From Isoperla grammatica (taxonomy: Eukaryota > Arthropoda > Insecta > Plecoptera > Perlodidae), in the NCBI GenBank assembly GCA_945910005.1, contig OX246739.1:38119598-38183597 (forward strand): a DNA stretch of 64,000 nucleotides. The letters are read 5' to 3'. The notes below the pieces were generated by a model, which was not told the origin of the DNA, ran no database searches, and was given only the letters and a program-made list of their open reading frames with translations. The position numbers and the translations under genes were made by a program. Shown piece by piece: positions 1-11,701 of the stretch; position 1 is the stretch's first letter; each line of letters opens with the position of its first letter.

Positions 1-1059
1 GAATTTGCTATTTTGATGTGGTTTATTCCCTTCACCATATTTTTGTTCTAAAATCGGTGATGTTCGTTTTTATGTTTAGTATTGTTTTTGTGAAGTCACA
101 GTCTTCATCAGCAGATGCACCTTATTAGTCCGGTTCAGAATCGCATTTCCGTTCGATTTGTGAGGAGACCATTTTTTTATGATTGTTTATTTTAGAGGGG
201 CACTAGAAGATAAAAAATTGCGAGTATATGTTTTTTGAAAATTGGATTGTTGGACCCAAATTTGGATTTTGTTTTTTTCATACTTTGGGCCATAACTTCT
301 CCGAAATTGGTCTAATCAAAAAACTTTAAATTACAATTATATTTATAAATTTAAGTGCAATAGGATAACAATAGTTTAATTTTGTTCATTTTTCAAATGT
401 ACAGTCAGTGACACAAGTCTAGAGAGCATATGTTTATGTCACGTTTTAGAACCTGTACCGACTAACAAAAATTTTTTCTGAATTTATCATTTATAATCAG
501 TATTATTTAATTAAAGTAACGTATCGATTAAGTGGTCTGCGATTTTTGTATCTTAAAAACTATGGAAAATAGCCTAAGCTGAGGAATCGCGTCGATTTTG
601 AGGCCGGGGATTTGTTCGTCGCGACTAGACGTGTTCCAGCCTAAACACGAACTCGTCATTATTGTTTGATAGTTTGGCATTATTCAATAAGGCGGTGGAA
701 CGAGAGCAATTATGCTGTGATCTAAAACCTACACGTAAATGTTCGAATTTGTGAGACATCAATTTGATTTTACTAAACAAAATGTGTGAGGTAAATAAAT
801 GAAGAATTCTTGAACATAGCGAACCAACTGTAAAATCGACGAAAATCGTTATCTTCATGAAATCAGCCACTTTAAAAAGTCCAAGCATAAACATCCGGAA
901 TTAGGACCATCAAGAGTCAAAATTGTCTCAATTGCCAGCCATTTTACACACAAAACTAACAGGTTGCGTGTCAGACCCAGGTGAAATAATTTCCAAACTG
1001 GTGATAGTTTTGTAACACTCGGGGAGCTATGACCTAATTATTTATTATTATTTGTAGAC

Positions 1060-1152
1060 GAAATGGAGCCGGATATCGACTTTGATGACGATTTGATAGA
1101 AAACTGTGGTGACGATTCTTCCGACGAATCGGCTGAAGACGAATATGATTAG
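1060..1152 (+). pseudogene. acidic C-terminal exon remnant of a transposon protein
   Basis: After a plausible acceptor (pyrimidine/T-rich tract then TTTGTAG) a short open frame reads MEPDIDFDDDLIENC and then a Ser/Asp/Glu-rich end before TAG. Acidic tails of this kind terminate many pogo-like transposases. Only the last ~30 residues are visible and nothing upstream in the element encodes the catalytic domain, so this is a relic or a small exon. Identity is a weak inference. Confidence 0.35.
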
Positions 1153-1284
1153 ATTTAACTCTTAACACCATTTTCTATTTGGTATAGTTGGTTGATGGTG
1201 GCAAGTGAAGTAATCTATTTGACTAGTCGATAAAAACTGAACTGCTTATTTTTTCTAGTTTGTTTGCTGTTTTTGTGTGTTCAT

Positions 1285-2111
1285 CAGTGGCGAAACGTGG
1301 CCTTGAAATTAGGGTAGACATGGATAATTTTGTGTAATATTTCGCAGTTTAGACAAAAAACAGTTGGTAATGAGGGGGGGGGGGGGGGGGGGTGACGCAA
1401 AACGTACATTCGTGAATCGCCCAAGGCGAGAATAAACAATATCACTTTCGGCGGAGCACATCGTTAGTCACTAACAGTTTACACATTAAAGTCAATAATA
1501 TTTTTAAAAATATGGGTAGAAATCACACGCTATTTGGACATTGTACACTTTCGCACTGCACTACTGTACTGTGTTGTACGCAATCCACGACACATGCACC
1601 TCGCATTGTCAAAGGATTGCCTTGAACTGGTTACTGAAGTATCCATCGTTTTACCATCAAACATAAAAAAAATGTGAAGACAAGACACATGGGGTTGAGT
1701 TGGGTCATCACATTTTACAAAAGCAGACCGTGAAGATTTATTAGTGAATGCTGTTACGGCCGTTCCCCCAAAAGCCACAGCTCAGAGTTGGTGTGTGAGA
1801 CAAGTCTCAAATATTCTTGGAAAACTGACGAAAAAAGCGTTCTGATTATGAGCGAAAGAGACCAAAGGACTGTTTGTCTCCACACGTTTAAACCATTCAA
1901 CTTCAAGGGACAACGGTAGAGGGTGCAAGAGTGTTGCCGAATGCCGAGTCCTTCGCCGTCAACTAAATTCAAACGGTTCGCGGGAGCCACGGAAGACAAG
2001 AAAATGTAGGAAAAAAAGCATACACTTGTGCACAAGTGTATTAATGGTATAAATTAAATTTGTATAAAGGGTAGACAACGTCTCTTTGTCTCATAGGACG
2101 CTTCGCCACTG
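1285..2111. mobile_element. hAT element nested in the long-TIR transposon
   Basis: The ends are CAGTGGCGAAACG and its inverted partner (CGCTTCGCCACTG). Flanks are gtgttcat (1277-1284) and gtgtttat (2112-2119), an 8-bp target duplication with one mismatch, typical of hAT. The minus strand has broken open frames (2035-1754 and 1778-1530) with a stretch reminiscent of the HSLNLVG region of ZMYM/hAT transposases, but the order of the pieces does not match an intact protein. Contains a ~17-nt G run near 1375-1391. Confidence 0.75.
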
Positions 2112-4696
2112 GTGTTTATATGCACGATATCAGCCAAACAGGTACTCATATCCTGAAGAAATCTCCAGGGTATCTTTTAAATAGCTGCGCTTAGACATTC
2201 TCCATTTTTAATGAAATCGAATACCTACTTAAATATTGTTTTTTTTTTATTTATTTTTTTACAAAAAGTAACACAGTAACGATTTTTGTCGATTTTACAC
2301 TTGGTTCGCTATGTTCAAGAATTCTTCATTTATTTACCTCACGCATTTTGTTTAGTAAAATCAAATTGATGTCTCACAAATTCGAACATTTACGTGTTGG
2401 TTTTAGATCACAGCATAATTGCTCTTGTTCCACCGCCTTATTGAATAATGCCAAACTATCAAACAATAATGACGAGTTCGTGTTTAGGCTGGAACACGTC
2501 TAGTCGCGACGAAAAAATCCCCGGCCTCAAAATCGACGCAATTCCTCAGCTTACGCTATTTTCCATAGTTTTTAAGATACAAAAATCGCAGACCACTTAA
2601 TCGATACGTTACTTTAATTAAATAATACTGATTATAAATGATAAATTCAGAAAAAATTGTTGTTAGTCGGTACAGGTTCTAAAACGTGACATAAACAGAT
2701 GCTCTCTAGACTTGTGTCACTGACTGTACATTTGAAAAATGAACAAAATTAAACTATTGTTATCCTATTGCACTTAAATTTATAAATATAATTGTAATTT
2801 AAAGTTTTTTGATTAGACCAATTTTGGAGAAGTTATGGCCCAAAGTATGAAAAAAACAAAATCCAAATTTGGGTCCAACAATCCAAATTTCAAAAAACAT
2901 ATACTAGCAATTTTTTATCTTCTAGTGCCCCTCTACAATAAACAATCATAAAAAAATGGTCTCCTCACAAATCGAACGGAAATGCGATTCTGAACCGGAC
3001 TATATGTCTTCTGTCCCATGTCCAGTTCTTGGTGTGTTTCTGGATCTGCATCAGTTTTGCTGTAACCTCTAAAAGAATGCAACATTTTATTCCGCCACAA
3101 ATTTGTTGGCACCCATATAAGTACGTTGTCATGCTTGCTAGCTGTTCCACTGATGGTCTCGGAGGAGCCGAGTTAAGGTACGGTTCCTATGACGCACTGC
3201 ACTGCTACAATGAAATCTGATGCAATCGTTTTCTTCCACGCATCAGCCAGCCGCGTCTGCTGATGCTGACGCATAGCCGTGCGGCTGTACCCCTCCAAGA
3301 GCAGTGTAGACGCAGACGCAGGAACGTCAACATGACTGCTTCAATTTCTAAATTAATATTTTCTTGCCTTGAGGATGAACAATTAGTTGCATGTGTTGGA
3401 AAATTTCCCTGTCTTTATGATTTGGTGAACGCGCACTTTAAGAATCCAGAAGTGAAAGATGGAAAGAAATAGCAGAATACGTGAAGAAATCGGGTATTTA
3501 TAATGTTTTATTATACTATGTACATATATAAATTACCAAGTAAGTTATGTAACACGTTTATTTTGTCGGCGGAACTGTTCCTTTTAACATGTACTTATAT
3601 AAAATTACCAATTAAGTTCTTGTAACACGATTATTTTGCCGGCGGAACTGTTCCTTTTAACGTTTAATTATAACATGTACATACATAAATTATAAAATTC
3701 TCGTAATAAAATTATTTTGCCGGGGGAACTGTTCCATTCTGGTAACAAGATTATTTTGCCAGGGAACTTTTCCTGCATTACTGTTGAAGTATTCTGTGAA
3801 TGCATTTCTCACATCAAAACCGTCAGAAGTAGCAAATCCACCAGCTCGAGCAAGCAGCATAAAATTTTCGGCTGGTGGCGATTCAGTTGGGTCTAATTCA
3901 TAGTAAGGTTTATTTCCAGCCTCTAAGTATGCATCTCTTAGCAAATAATGCAAGCAGCATGCCACAATAATCAAATCTGTAATTGTATCTGGTTTCAAAG
4001 CAATGGCATTTTCAGACACTTTCCGGGCTCTAGAAAGGCGGTAGTTAAAAATAGCTTTTTCATTGTTATTTATGGCTACAGGTCGAGAAAAAGGCTTCAT
4101 CATATTTGTATATAATCTAAATGCCTCATACCCTACAAAAACGTAGGGTAACACTATATCACATTTTGGGAGCTTGCAGGGAGGGGGAAACATATTCCCA
4201 GCTGAGAAGCGCTTTCCAATGTTACTCTTGTCAAAAATTCCACTGTCCTGTCTCCTTCCTTACCATAAGACCCGATATCAGTAAAAATAAACTTGTATTT
4301 CGCATCAACGATAGCAAGCAAGACAATGGAGAAATATTGTTTATAATTGTAATACAATGAACCAGTCAATGCAGGACAAAAAACTCGCACATGCTTGCCG
4401 TCTACAGCGCCTACACAATTAGGAAAGTTCCAATTTTTTCCAACTCCTTAGATTTTGTCTTCAACTCTTCACGTGTGAGCTCTGGTAAAAAGATTGTTGT
4501 CAATTTTTTGCTTAAAACTGAAAGTATCTTTTGCACAATTCTGCTGATGTAACTATGTGATATTCTGAATGCAAATGCTAGTGAGTGGAATGATTACGTT
4601 GCCATAAACGTTGCCATAAACGTGAAAAATAAATACATTCTAGTAATCCAATTCCTATCTTGGCGTTAGAAGTAAACTAATCTGTAAACAAAATTG

Positions 4697-4891
4697 ACAA
4701 CACCACAAACAATAACCACAGTCACAAATTAAAATCACTAACCAAAGTACGTAAAGACTTGGAAGCATCCGCTCCCTTCCTCAGACAAGGAGAGTAGCCT
4801 CGCGTCTGAGGAAGGGAGCGGGTGCTCCCGAAAGTTTTCGCACGTTGGGAAGTGTTTTTAGTTTGTGACTTGTTATTGTTCGTGGTGTTGT
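4697..4891. repeat. small foldback (hairpin) element
   Basis: ACAACACCAC at the left end is inverted at the right end, and the arms stay complementary inward to a second palindrome around 4775-4835 (GCTCCCTTCCTCAGAC against its inverse). It lies between the transposase catalytic exon and the LINE fragment and is probably a MITE that inserted into the Harbinger copy. No clear target duplication was found. Confidence 0.5.
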
Positions 4892-5024
4892 ATGTTTTAA
4901 ATCCTACCGGTTTAAGAGTCGCGATTTCATTAGTCTACGTTACGTAGATTAAACTACGTACCTAGTTCATGGGTATTTCATTTTTTATTTTTATATATGT
5001 TGTAGTGCACAACTGTAAGAAAAG

Positions 5025-5855
5025 ATAATAATAATAATATAATAATCTTGATTCAATAGAACATATGGCATTTATACATAGATAAATACATTAGTTATAG
5101 AATGCGTCAATTAAAACTAAAAGTCCATGTAGTCTTCCGACAGTATATGGGCACATCTGGACTAGGTAATCTTTAAGATGTGACTTGAGGTGCGCCTGGT
5201 CATGTCCTTGAGGTGGCTTGGAAGCGTTGTACAGGATGATGCTTGAATACGCTGGATTTCTGTTAACTAAGGCCAAGTTGTGTGATGGAATATGAAAATA
5301 TTTTTTACGTCTGGTATCGTGGTCGTGGATATCTTAATTAGTGAGGTGAAGACTGTGTTGAATTGCATACATGATGCATTGATAAATGTATACTGCCGGC
5401 AAAGTTAATAAACCAAGTGATCTGAAGATGGGTCGGCACGTTGTATTGAACGGAGCCCCAAATCATTGCTCTGACTATCCTTTTTTGTATAATAAATATT
5501 CTTCGTGCTTGTGGTGATCTGCCCCAGAAGATGACGCCATAGGACATATGACAGTATACTAGGCCATAGTAGACTAAGCTTAAGGTGTTGTAGCTCACCA
5601 CTTTACGTAGGTTAAGTATAATGTATGTAGCAGGCGACAGCTTAGTGGCAACTAGTTGAACATGGGAAGACCAGTCCAGATTCTGATTCAAAATAAGCCC
5701 CAGAACTTTTGCTTCATTAACTTCTTTTAAGTGATTATTGTTCACCTTTATCAATAAACTACGGTCCTGTTGTCGTTAGGCAGTGCGAAAGTTAACGAAA
5801 ATAGTTTTCTTCAAATTTACAATGAGCCTTGCATCAGTACTCCACCCATTCATGT
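5025..5855 (-). mobile_element. 5'-truncated LINE reverse-transcriptase 3' end
   Basis: The minus strand encodes the thumb/connection part of a Jockey/CR1-type reverse transcriptase: LIVNLKKTIFVNF, then KVLGLILNQNLDWSSHV and the YGVIFWG motif. One frame break lies near 5760. The 3' end is an (AAT)n-type tail at 5025-5046, as in LINEs with microsatellite tails. The 5' truncation is close to the MADF exon 2 acceptor, so its exact border (5850-5865) is uncertain. Confidence 0.75.
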
Positions 5856-7067
5856 TCAGATGGAGGAACATCAAGGATTTGCACCAGAAAAGGCAGAAGA
5901 AAGGGAAAAGTACTGGATCTTCTACTTCCAGTAAACCTAAAAAATGGCCATTAGCTGACATGTTGTCGTTTCTTAGCAAAGTGGATTACAAGCGCCAGTG
6001 AGTTGTTTTCCGATTTGTCCTATCAGCTTCCTTCATGTTCTACAGGCGTTCTATTTTAAATGTGTTAACTATTTATTTGCAGAAGTATATCTAACATTGA
6101 GTCTGAAGACACATCCACCCTGCAGGATGACCGGGAACATGTTTTTGAAATGGACGAAAAGTAAAACACATCAACTTCAGTTTCGATTTCGACTACAGAA
6201 TTTCGTCCATCAAATTATAATAAGTGACAGAAACGTGAGGACAAAATTATGAAGGTTTTAGAGGACAGGCGTAACGAGCGGGACGAAATCTTACAGAGCC
6301 TAAGTCAAAATAAAGATGATGATGTTGACTTATTTTTTAAAAGTATAGCCATGTCAGTAAAGAAGCTCAGACCAGAATTTATACACGAAGCAAAAATGAA
6401 ATCACTGCAGATGTTATTTGATTTGGAAATACGCAATACAATGTTCTTTGCTTCACCGACAAACAGTAGTACGAATAGTTATGTTTGTTCACCACAGTCA
6501 ACACCACTTATTCTTAATATTGCGCAAACAAGCGACTTTGACTTGTGTGTCCATCCCACTTCCAAGACTAGTAAATAAACATGTTAAAGTTATTTGTGTA
6601 ACTTTCCACATAATTGCATGCATTGATTAATACAATTCATTTGCAAAATACATACAGTTATCGTTTATTAACTTACCTCAATGTTACAGCTAATTTTTCA
6701 TCTGGACTTATAGGGTAAGGAAATCTATTTGAAGAATCTTTCCTTATGTCTTCTTTTATCAGATCAAGGATGAAATTAAACTGAGTAATGTTGACTCTGA
6801 AAAAATCCGCGGAATTTCTTTTCGTCCTTCAATAAATATTAAATACCGGTTAATCAGAGTAGCAAAATAGCCTTCCTCAAGTCTTGTTTGAAATAGTGGA
6901 TGTATCTCAACATTTTTCTCAAGCATGTTCTCTTGTAATAATATCTTCTCATCCTCGATTTCTTCTAACAGCAATATTTTTGCCAATACGCTCATTTCGC
7001 TACTCATACGCGAACACGACTGAAGTGTAGTTCAGAAAACAATCGTCAGCCACACCATAGGAAATGG

Positions 7068-7122
7068 TCTGACCATGGATTTATAATAGTACCTTGTCTG
7101 ACCATGGATTTATAATAGTACC
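7068..7122. repeat. two direct copies of a 26-bp motif
   Basis: Copies at 7068-7093 and 7097-7122 begin TCTGACCATGGATTTATAAT and lie just inside the right end of the Harbinger element. An inverted version of the ATTTATAATAGTACC part occurs near 24,297-24,316, so this may be part of a dispersed repeat. Confidence 0.7.
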
Positions 7123-7356
7123 TCTGACATGCGTCTGCCGCATACGTCAGACGCGTCATACGAACCGTACCTTAAGGCGGTCTTGCAAGGCAGTGGCTTC
7201 ACCATTGTTACAAACAAAGGAGACATGCACATTGTTGCATCTGGAGGGAAGGGAACATAAGTATCTACCACACAATCTAAAAATTCCAGTAATTCTTTTA
7301 GACTAGATTATTATTGTTAAAAGATAATTATTACATATCTTTAAAAAAATTTCAAG

Positions 7357-8082
7357 ATGTATGACAGCACAGATTTCTATAAAAAGACTGTTTATATGAA
7401 AGATTACCGAGCATTTCCAGGAGAAAGGGGACCTATTGCAACGTTTGAAAAGGAATACCCCGACACAATAGCTGGCCCTTTTTATCAATATATCGTCCCA
7501 GAAAATTACAAAGGTCGGCTGCCACCATCAATACCCTATGAGCATCACGACGAGGTAATCAAACGAGTCGTGGCAAGGAGACCTCACTTGAAACATTACT
7601 TTATTGACGAACCACTAAACCTAGATATGATAGCAAAAAAATACAAGTTCGACAATAGAACCATGTATCAAGTAGAGCTCTGTAATCTTGACGATTTGGC
7701 CGGCGGGTATGTAAGTAATGTACATCTTCCGGACGATTACGTGGTCCCCCCGACGATACACAGATGTAGTTATCGTGACCCCAGGTTATCTCCCTTCCCG
7801 CTGGAATCGCGACGGAAAATAAAGGCGCCCCCAGACAATCTCAAACCATGCGAGATTACTCGTCGGGTAATGCAAATTGTGACGGGTGATACGGAGTACC
7901 AGGGAGTTATTGGGAATACTGGGAGTCGTATCATCAACGAAGAGTATCACGGAAAGTACACGAGAGCCAAGAGACCCAATAACTGGGACATCCAAACCGC
8001 AATGGTAGAGTTCCTCCCTAAGAAGCAAGATGAAGGTCTTTGTTGGAAAGCAACACACACATCCAAACGGAAAAACCCCTAA
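7357..8082 (+). CDS. uncharacterised 241-residue protein, single exon
   Basis: An uninterrupted frame of 241 codons opens with MYDSTDFYKKTVYMKDYRAF and ends with a basic tail (TSKRKNP). An AATAAA-type signal follows at about 8137. No signal peptide, transmembrane segment or familiar catalytic motif is visible. The sequence is rich in Tyr, Pro, Asp and Arg, with short Pro/Tyr-centred blocks (PFYQYIVPENYKGRLPPS; RPNNWDIQTAMVEFLP). That composition resembles ciliary or sperm microtubule-inner proteins, but this is only a guess from style. It is the only long unbroken ORF between the Harbinger element and 18 kb and its codons look constrained. It is intronless, so a retrogene is possible. Function unknown. 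Confidence 0.65.
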   Translation: MYDSTDFYKKTVYMKDYRAFPGERGPIATFEKEYPDTIAGPFYQYIVPENYKGRLPPSIPYEHHDEVIKRVVARRPHLKHYFIDEPLNLDMIAKKYKFDNRTMYQVELCNLDDLAGGYVSNVHLPDDYVVPPTIHRCSYRDPRLSPFPLESRRKIKAPPDNLKPCEITRRVMQIVTGDTEYQGVIGNTGSRIINEEYHGKYTRAKRPNNWDIQTAMVEFLPKKQDEGLCWKATHTSKRKNP

Positions 8083-8412
8083 TCAACTTAATATTATCGT
8101 ATCGATAACATCAACTATTAGGACTCGCTTGTAAAAATAAATAGTAACATAATTTTGAATTGAGACATCACATTGCACTGAAAAATGATATCAAACTTCC
8201 TGTTTGTAACTGCAAGTCGAATAGTAATCGTAAGACAATTGAAAAGTTGGTATTCTTATTTCACTCATACCCAAGTGGAAATAAAAAATGTATAGAGATG
8301 TTAAATTTAGTGATGGTTCAGTATGTTTCTTGTTTCTTTGCATCTGTATTATTACAGTCATGCTGTTACAGATGATTGGTGATATATGAAGATGAAGGAC
8401 AATTACAAAAAA

Positions 8413-8505
8413 CTCATGCCTTTGGCGGGATTCGAACCCATGTTAATAGGTGGCATATTATACTTGGCTTAGGACCTGTGCTCCAACCGCATGAGCCACT
8501 GCAGA
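8413..8505 (-). repeat. tRNA-derived SINE head
   Basis: On the minus strand an A-box-like TGGCTCATGCGGTTGGAGC (about 8480-8498) is followed by a B box GGGTTCGAATCCC (8428-8440). The spacing and the missing cloverleaf pairing suggest a SINE rather than a working tRNA. Confidence 0.6.
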
Positions 8506-8838
8506 AGAGTTCGAAGTTTAGTCCAATGCACAACTTCTAAATTAACAAAAATAAAATGTATTCCTAATGTAAGTGTAATTTTTTTTAGGAATACTGTATA
8601 TGCAATTAATGCTCATTTTATCTGCAAATGCTAGATAGGGTTCAGCCATTCTGGAATGACCACAACAGTTCTGTTTTTGGAACATTGGTATTTGGTGCAT
8701 ATGATGATATGATGGCCTGTCTCAAATTCAATCAATGATATTTTACCTACTTTCTTTACCTGTCCAAACCTCTCCAAGTCATCATCAGTGTACACTAACA
8801 CTAGTTATAATATCTTCATTCCCTATTTGGAATAGCTG

Positions 8839-8980
8839 CAGGGCGATTCTGTGTGGGCGACGATACGTTTATCACCGGTTTCAGTTGTTAAAAGAAGGCG
8901 ATGAGCCAATCACCGCCTTCGCCTTCAGTAACGACTAAAACCGCTGACAAATTTATCGTCGCCCATACAGAATCGCCCTG
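8839..8980. mobile_element. 142-bp MITE with CAGGGCGATTCTG ends
   Basis: The ends are inverted over ~27 bp (CAGGGCGATTCTGT, then GGGCGACGATA, with one mismatch). CTG flanks both sides as a possible 3-bp duplication. No coding capacity. Confidence 0.7.
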
Positions 8981-9504
8981 CTGATCCACACTGTGATACC
9001 CTGGAAACTACAGCATATCAACTTGAAATTGCTGTGCACATTCTCTAGCAATGACCGGTCTTTGGGTTTTTGAGTCACAACCAAACAATGACCAGAAAAG
9101 CAATGGAACGTTACAGGCCGGGTATATTGGTCGACTCGGGAACTTTATGGACTACTACGGTTGGTAGGGTTACCATAACGCCCTGGATTTTCCAGGACTG
9201 TCCCGACATCCTGACAATAGTTTCAGGGATGTCTAAATGTCCTGGATTGAAGTTGTGTTGATATGCAAGAAATACAGCTTGATTGCTGCTCGAAATGTTT
9301 GTACTTGATATTTTATTTATATTGTTTGCCTGTTTGTTTGGTATGTTATAGTATGTGTTTTACAATAGTATGTACTTACTTTTTAGTAAATAAATCTGTT
9401 TGAATTTTGAGTATGGTAGGCCTACATAGCCTACACATTATAAAATTGCAAAATTGAAATTAAAACAATGATAGGCTAGTCATTACCAGAAAATAAAAGG
9501 ATAA

Positions 9505-9646
9505 AGGTGCATTCACAATCTTTACTAGTACTATGGTTTAATGATTAAGACTAAGACAAACCTTAGTCACAGCCAATCAGAGCGCAGTATTCTCCCTCCC
9601 AGCCAATGAAAGAAGCCTTGTACTAGTAAAGATTGTGAATGTACCT
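9505..9646. mobile_element. 142-bp Harbinger-type MITE
   Basis: The terminal inverted repeat starts AGGTGCATTCACAATC and extends through TTTACTAGTA. It is flanked by TAA on both sides (9502-9504; 9647-9649), the TWA duplication expected of PIF/Harbinger. Related internal sequence recurs at 26,258-26,476. Confidence 0.75.
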
Positions 9647-10114
9647 TAAATTAATGAAAATTTGACCGTCAATTTACAAATTCTCTTTGTTGAAATAAAA
9701 AAGAAACATTGTGCCTGTGAAAGTTATATTAGTTTCTTCAGAAAGTTAACTTATTTTGATAACTGGTTGAGTTCTGTGTTTATTTTGCAAGAGAACATGT
9801 ACATTGTTCAAAAATATATCCTTTACTAATAACATTGAGTTTAGAAGCACTCAATGGTAATAGTGAAGCAACAAAACAGCAAACAAATATCATATTCAAC
9901 ACAGATTTACCAGTTTAATATAAAATAAATAATCAATCCACTTTATGCATGTTTCATAGTTGGGAAATCTATGGTTGCTGCTAATATTTGTTTACCTAAA
10001 GTGAAAGTAATTATTGCACATTTTTAATTTGTCCCCGATTGTTGTTATCGAAATAACTCTACGTTTGGGGCTGGTTGAGCTTACGTAATGGAACGTATAT
10101 CTTCTATTAAGTTA

Positions 10115-10527
10115 AGCATCATTCACAATCTGTTGTAAGGTGTAAGGAGTAAGTCGTAAGGTTTATGCCGCAAGGCGTACGAAAAGCCAACCGTTCACAA
10201 TGACAATATTTTGTAAACTATTCTACGCATGCGCAACGGACGATGCATGACGATGCACAGCCTTTTGTATGTTCGACCATGGTGTTGGACACATGACTGC
10301 ATGGCAGTGTATCAGCTGTGTATGGTAGGAGTGTGAGATACCTTGTTGTGATTGGTTCGTCGTAAGTGTCTCGTCGTAAGAATTGGATTTTGGGCAATTC
10401 ACTACGACTTGCGCCTTACAACATACGACGCGTTGTGAACAGTAACATTGAAACATACGCTTGGCAATATTAAACCATACGCCTTACGCCTTAAACCTTA
10501 CGCCTTAAAACTGATTGTGAATGAGCC
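10115..10527. mobile_element. MITE with TCATTCACAATC ends
   Basis: The left end (CATCATTCACAATC) and right end (inverse of CTCATTCACAATC) match imperfectly. Arms carry repeated CTTACG/CGTAAG words that pair with each other. Its ends resemble the 9505-9646 MITE, so it may be a Harbinger relative. The target duplication is unclear (TTA/CTA). Confidence 0.55.
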
Positions 10528-11701
10528 TCTAAGTCTGTTGATCATCAGGCATTGTGCCGCACTGATAATATAAAATTGAACACATCAGTTGATTAGCATA
10601 CCAACATGAAATGGCACATGCCCAAGAACTTGGTCAATTCAAATGAAAGAACTGTATGTACTCAGAATAATACATTGATTTTTGCTTATAATGTTTATTA
10701 TCACAACTTAATATTATAAAACACATATAAATGAGATGCATACATCCTTTGTATTCGATTTACATATTTTATACAGTACTGAAATATTTATTTACCCACC
10801 TTGTATTACACTTATATATAATTATGAGCATAGTTTTTAAACGAGTTCATTTAAAATGAGATTCTAAAGCTAAACCAGGGAATATAGTGTTAAGAGTACG
10901 TAACTTTTACACATTCTCTACGAGTAAAATTCTTTACAATAAAATTAAAATATTGTACATTGTAATAAAACATATATTCACATAGAATTGGATAATATGT
11001 ATAAACATTAAACAGTATACATAATTTTATTTTTCAAATTATTTGTGATGGTTTTGTGTAAATTTATTGGAGTTTTTATAGTTTATATACACGTCGCATA
11101 CATGTCATTCGTTTAATAATGTTTCGTGGTTCAAGGCAAATGCTCGTTTTTGTTCCCGCAAGAGTATCTATGAACATAAGTGGACAATAGACGAATGCAC
11201 AGTTTAGTTACAAAATTCTGAATGCATTAGGTTAGTCAAGAAGCAACAGCCGTCAGTAAATTTGGTCCTGATGCTAAGTTGCATGCATAGTGAACAATAA
11301 TGGTGGACAATTTTGAGTTTTTGACTAGTAAAATTAGTAAATGCAGGCTCATTAAAAGGATCTATCTAGAGAAAGAGGTAGATACCACATTACATCATGC
11401 CAGAAATATGTGGTATTTGATAAAGAATTGAGAACCCTATTTGAAATGTAGGATTTTTTAGTGTCAACCATATATACATATAGGAAAAAACTAGTTGTTG
11501 TCGACTCAACTAAAGCAACATTCATTCAACTTTACGTGAGTTTGATAAGTGTGTGAGAATACATTTCATTATTTGTTTTTGCTCGTTACAAGTAGCCTTT
11601 CTCACTCCAAGTTTGTTCCTTTTAATTGGTAAAAAGTATAAATCCAGAGAACATTGTTACTGTAGCAGAGCTGGTACTCCTTAAAAAAATACTATACAAC
11701 T
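10528..11701. other. AT-rich intergenic sequence, nothing recognised
   Basis: I see no credible ORF, RNA gene or bounded repeat in this stretch; it is AT-rich with many stops in all frames. Confidence 0.6.

Larger units (their letters stand above)
128..3000. mobile_element. TA-flanked DNA transposon with ~720-bp terminal inverted repeats
   Basis: Positions 128-853 and about 2279-3000 are near-identical inverted copies. The outer end reads GTCCGGTTCAGAATCGC and is flanked on both sides by TA (126-127 and 3001-3002), which fits a Tc1/mariner/pogo-like TA target duplication. Very long inverted repeats plus a short acidic coding remnant inside suggest a non-autonomous or internally deleted element. 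A second element (1285-2111) has inserted in its middle. Family assignment is inferred from the TA duplication only, since no DDE domain was seen. Confidence 0.8.
3332..6578 (+). pseudogene. Harbinger accessory protein, MADF + BESS domains (interrupted)
   Basis: This is the DNA-binding partner protein of a Harbinger transposase. Exon 1 (3332-3494) encodes a MADF N-terminus with the core FPCLYDLVNAHFKNP, then needs one frameshift near 3464 to read WKEIAEYVKKSG and reach a GG|GTATTT donor. Exon 2 starts at 5860 after a TTCAG acceptor (RWRNIKDLHQKR, the conserved MADF W motif) and runs to a GTGAGT donor at 5997. Exon 3 starts at 6082 and, after a second frameshift near 6162, includes a BESS-like stretch DDVDLFFKSIAMSVKKLRPE and stops at 6578. 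Intron 1 contains the antisense C-terminal exon of the transposase and a LINE fragment. At least two frameshifts indicate a dead copy. Confidence 0.75.
3690..7007 (-). pseudogene. Harbinger DDE transposase (HARBI1-like), two exons, broken
   Basis: Exon 1 is complement(6677..7007). It starts MSSEMSVLAKILLLEE, shifts frame near 6800, and ends at a strong donor (GAG|GTAAGT, 6671-6676). The catalytic exon is complement(3690..about 4635). It contains the ISHSYISRIVQ helix, the first Asp in VGAVDGKHV, the second Asp in IFTDIGSYG and the Glu in RARKVSENA, so the DDE triad is recognisable. An in-frame TAA near 4590 and a frameshift near 4193 break it. The intron holds MADF/BESS exons 2-3 in antisense. 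Nuclease-type DDE_4 proteins cut and paste their element together with the MADF/Myb partner; this copy cannot do so. Confidence 0.8.
3177..7171. mobile_element. PIF/Harbinger transposon (autonomous relic)
   Basis: The termini share GGTACGGTTC, N, TATGACGC as an inverted repeat. Both sides are flanked by TTAA (3173-3176; 7172-7175), compatible with a TAA target duplication plus one coincident base. Subterminal CGTCTG/CAGACG words occur near both ends. It carries the two genes expected for the superfamily: a DNA-binding MADF/BESS protein (plus) and a DDE nuclease (minus). Both have frameshifts or stops. A LINE fragment (5025-5855) and a foldback (4697-4891) sit in the middle. Confidence 0.85.
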
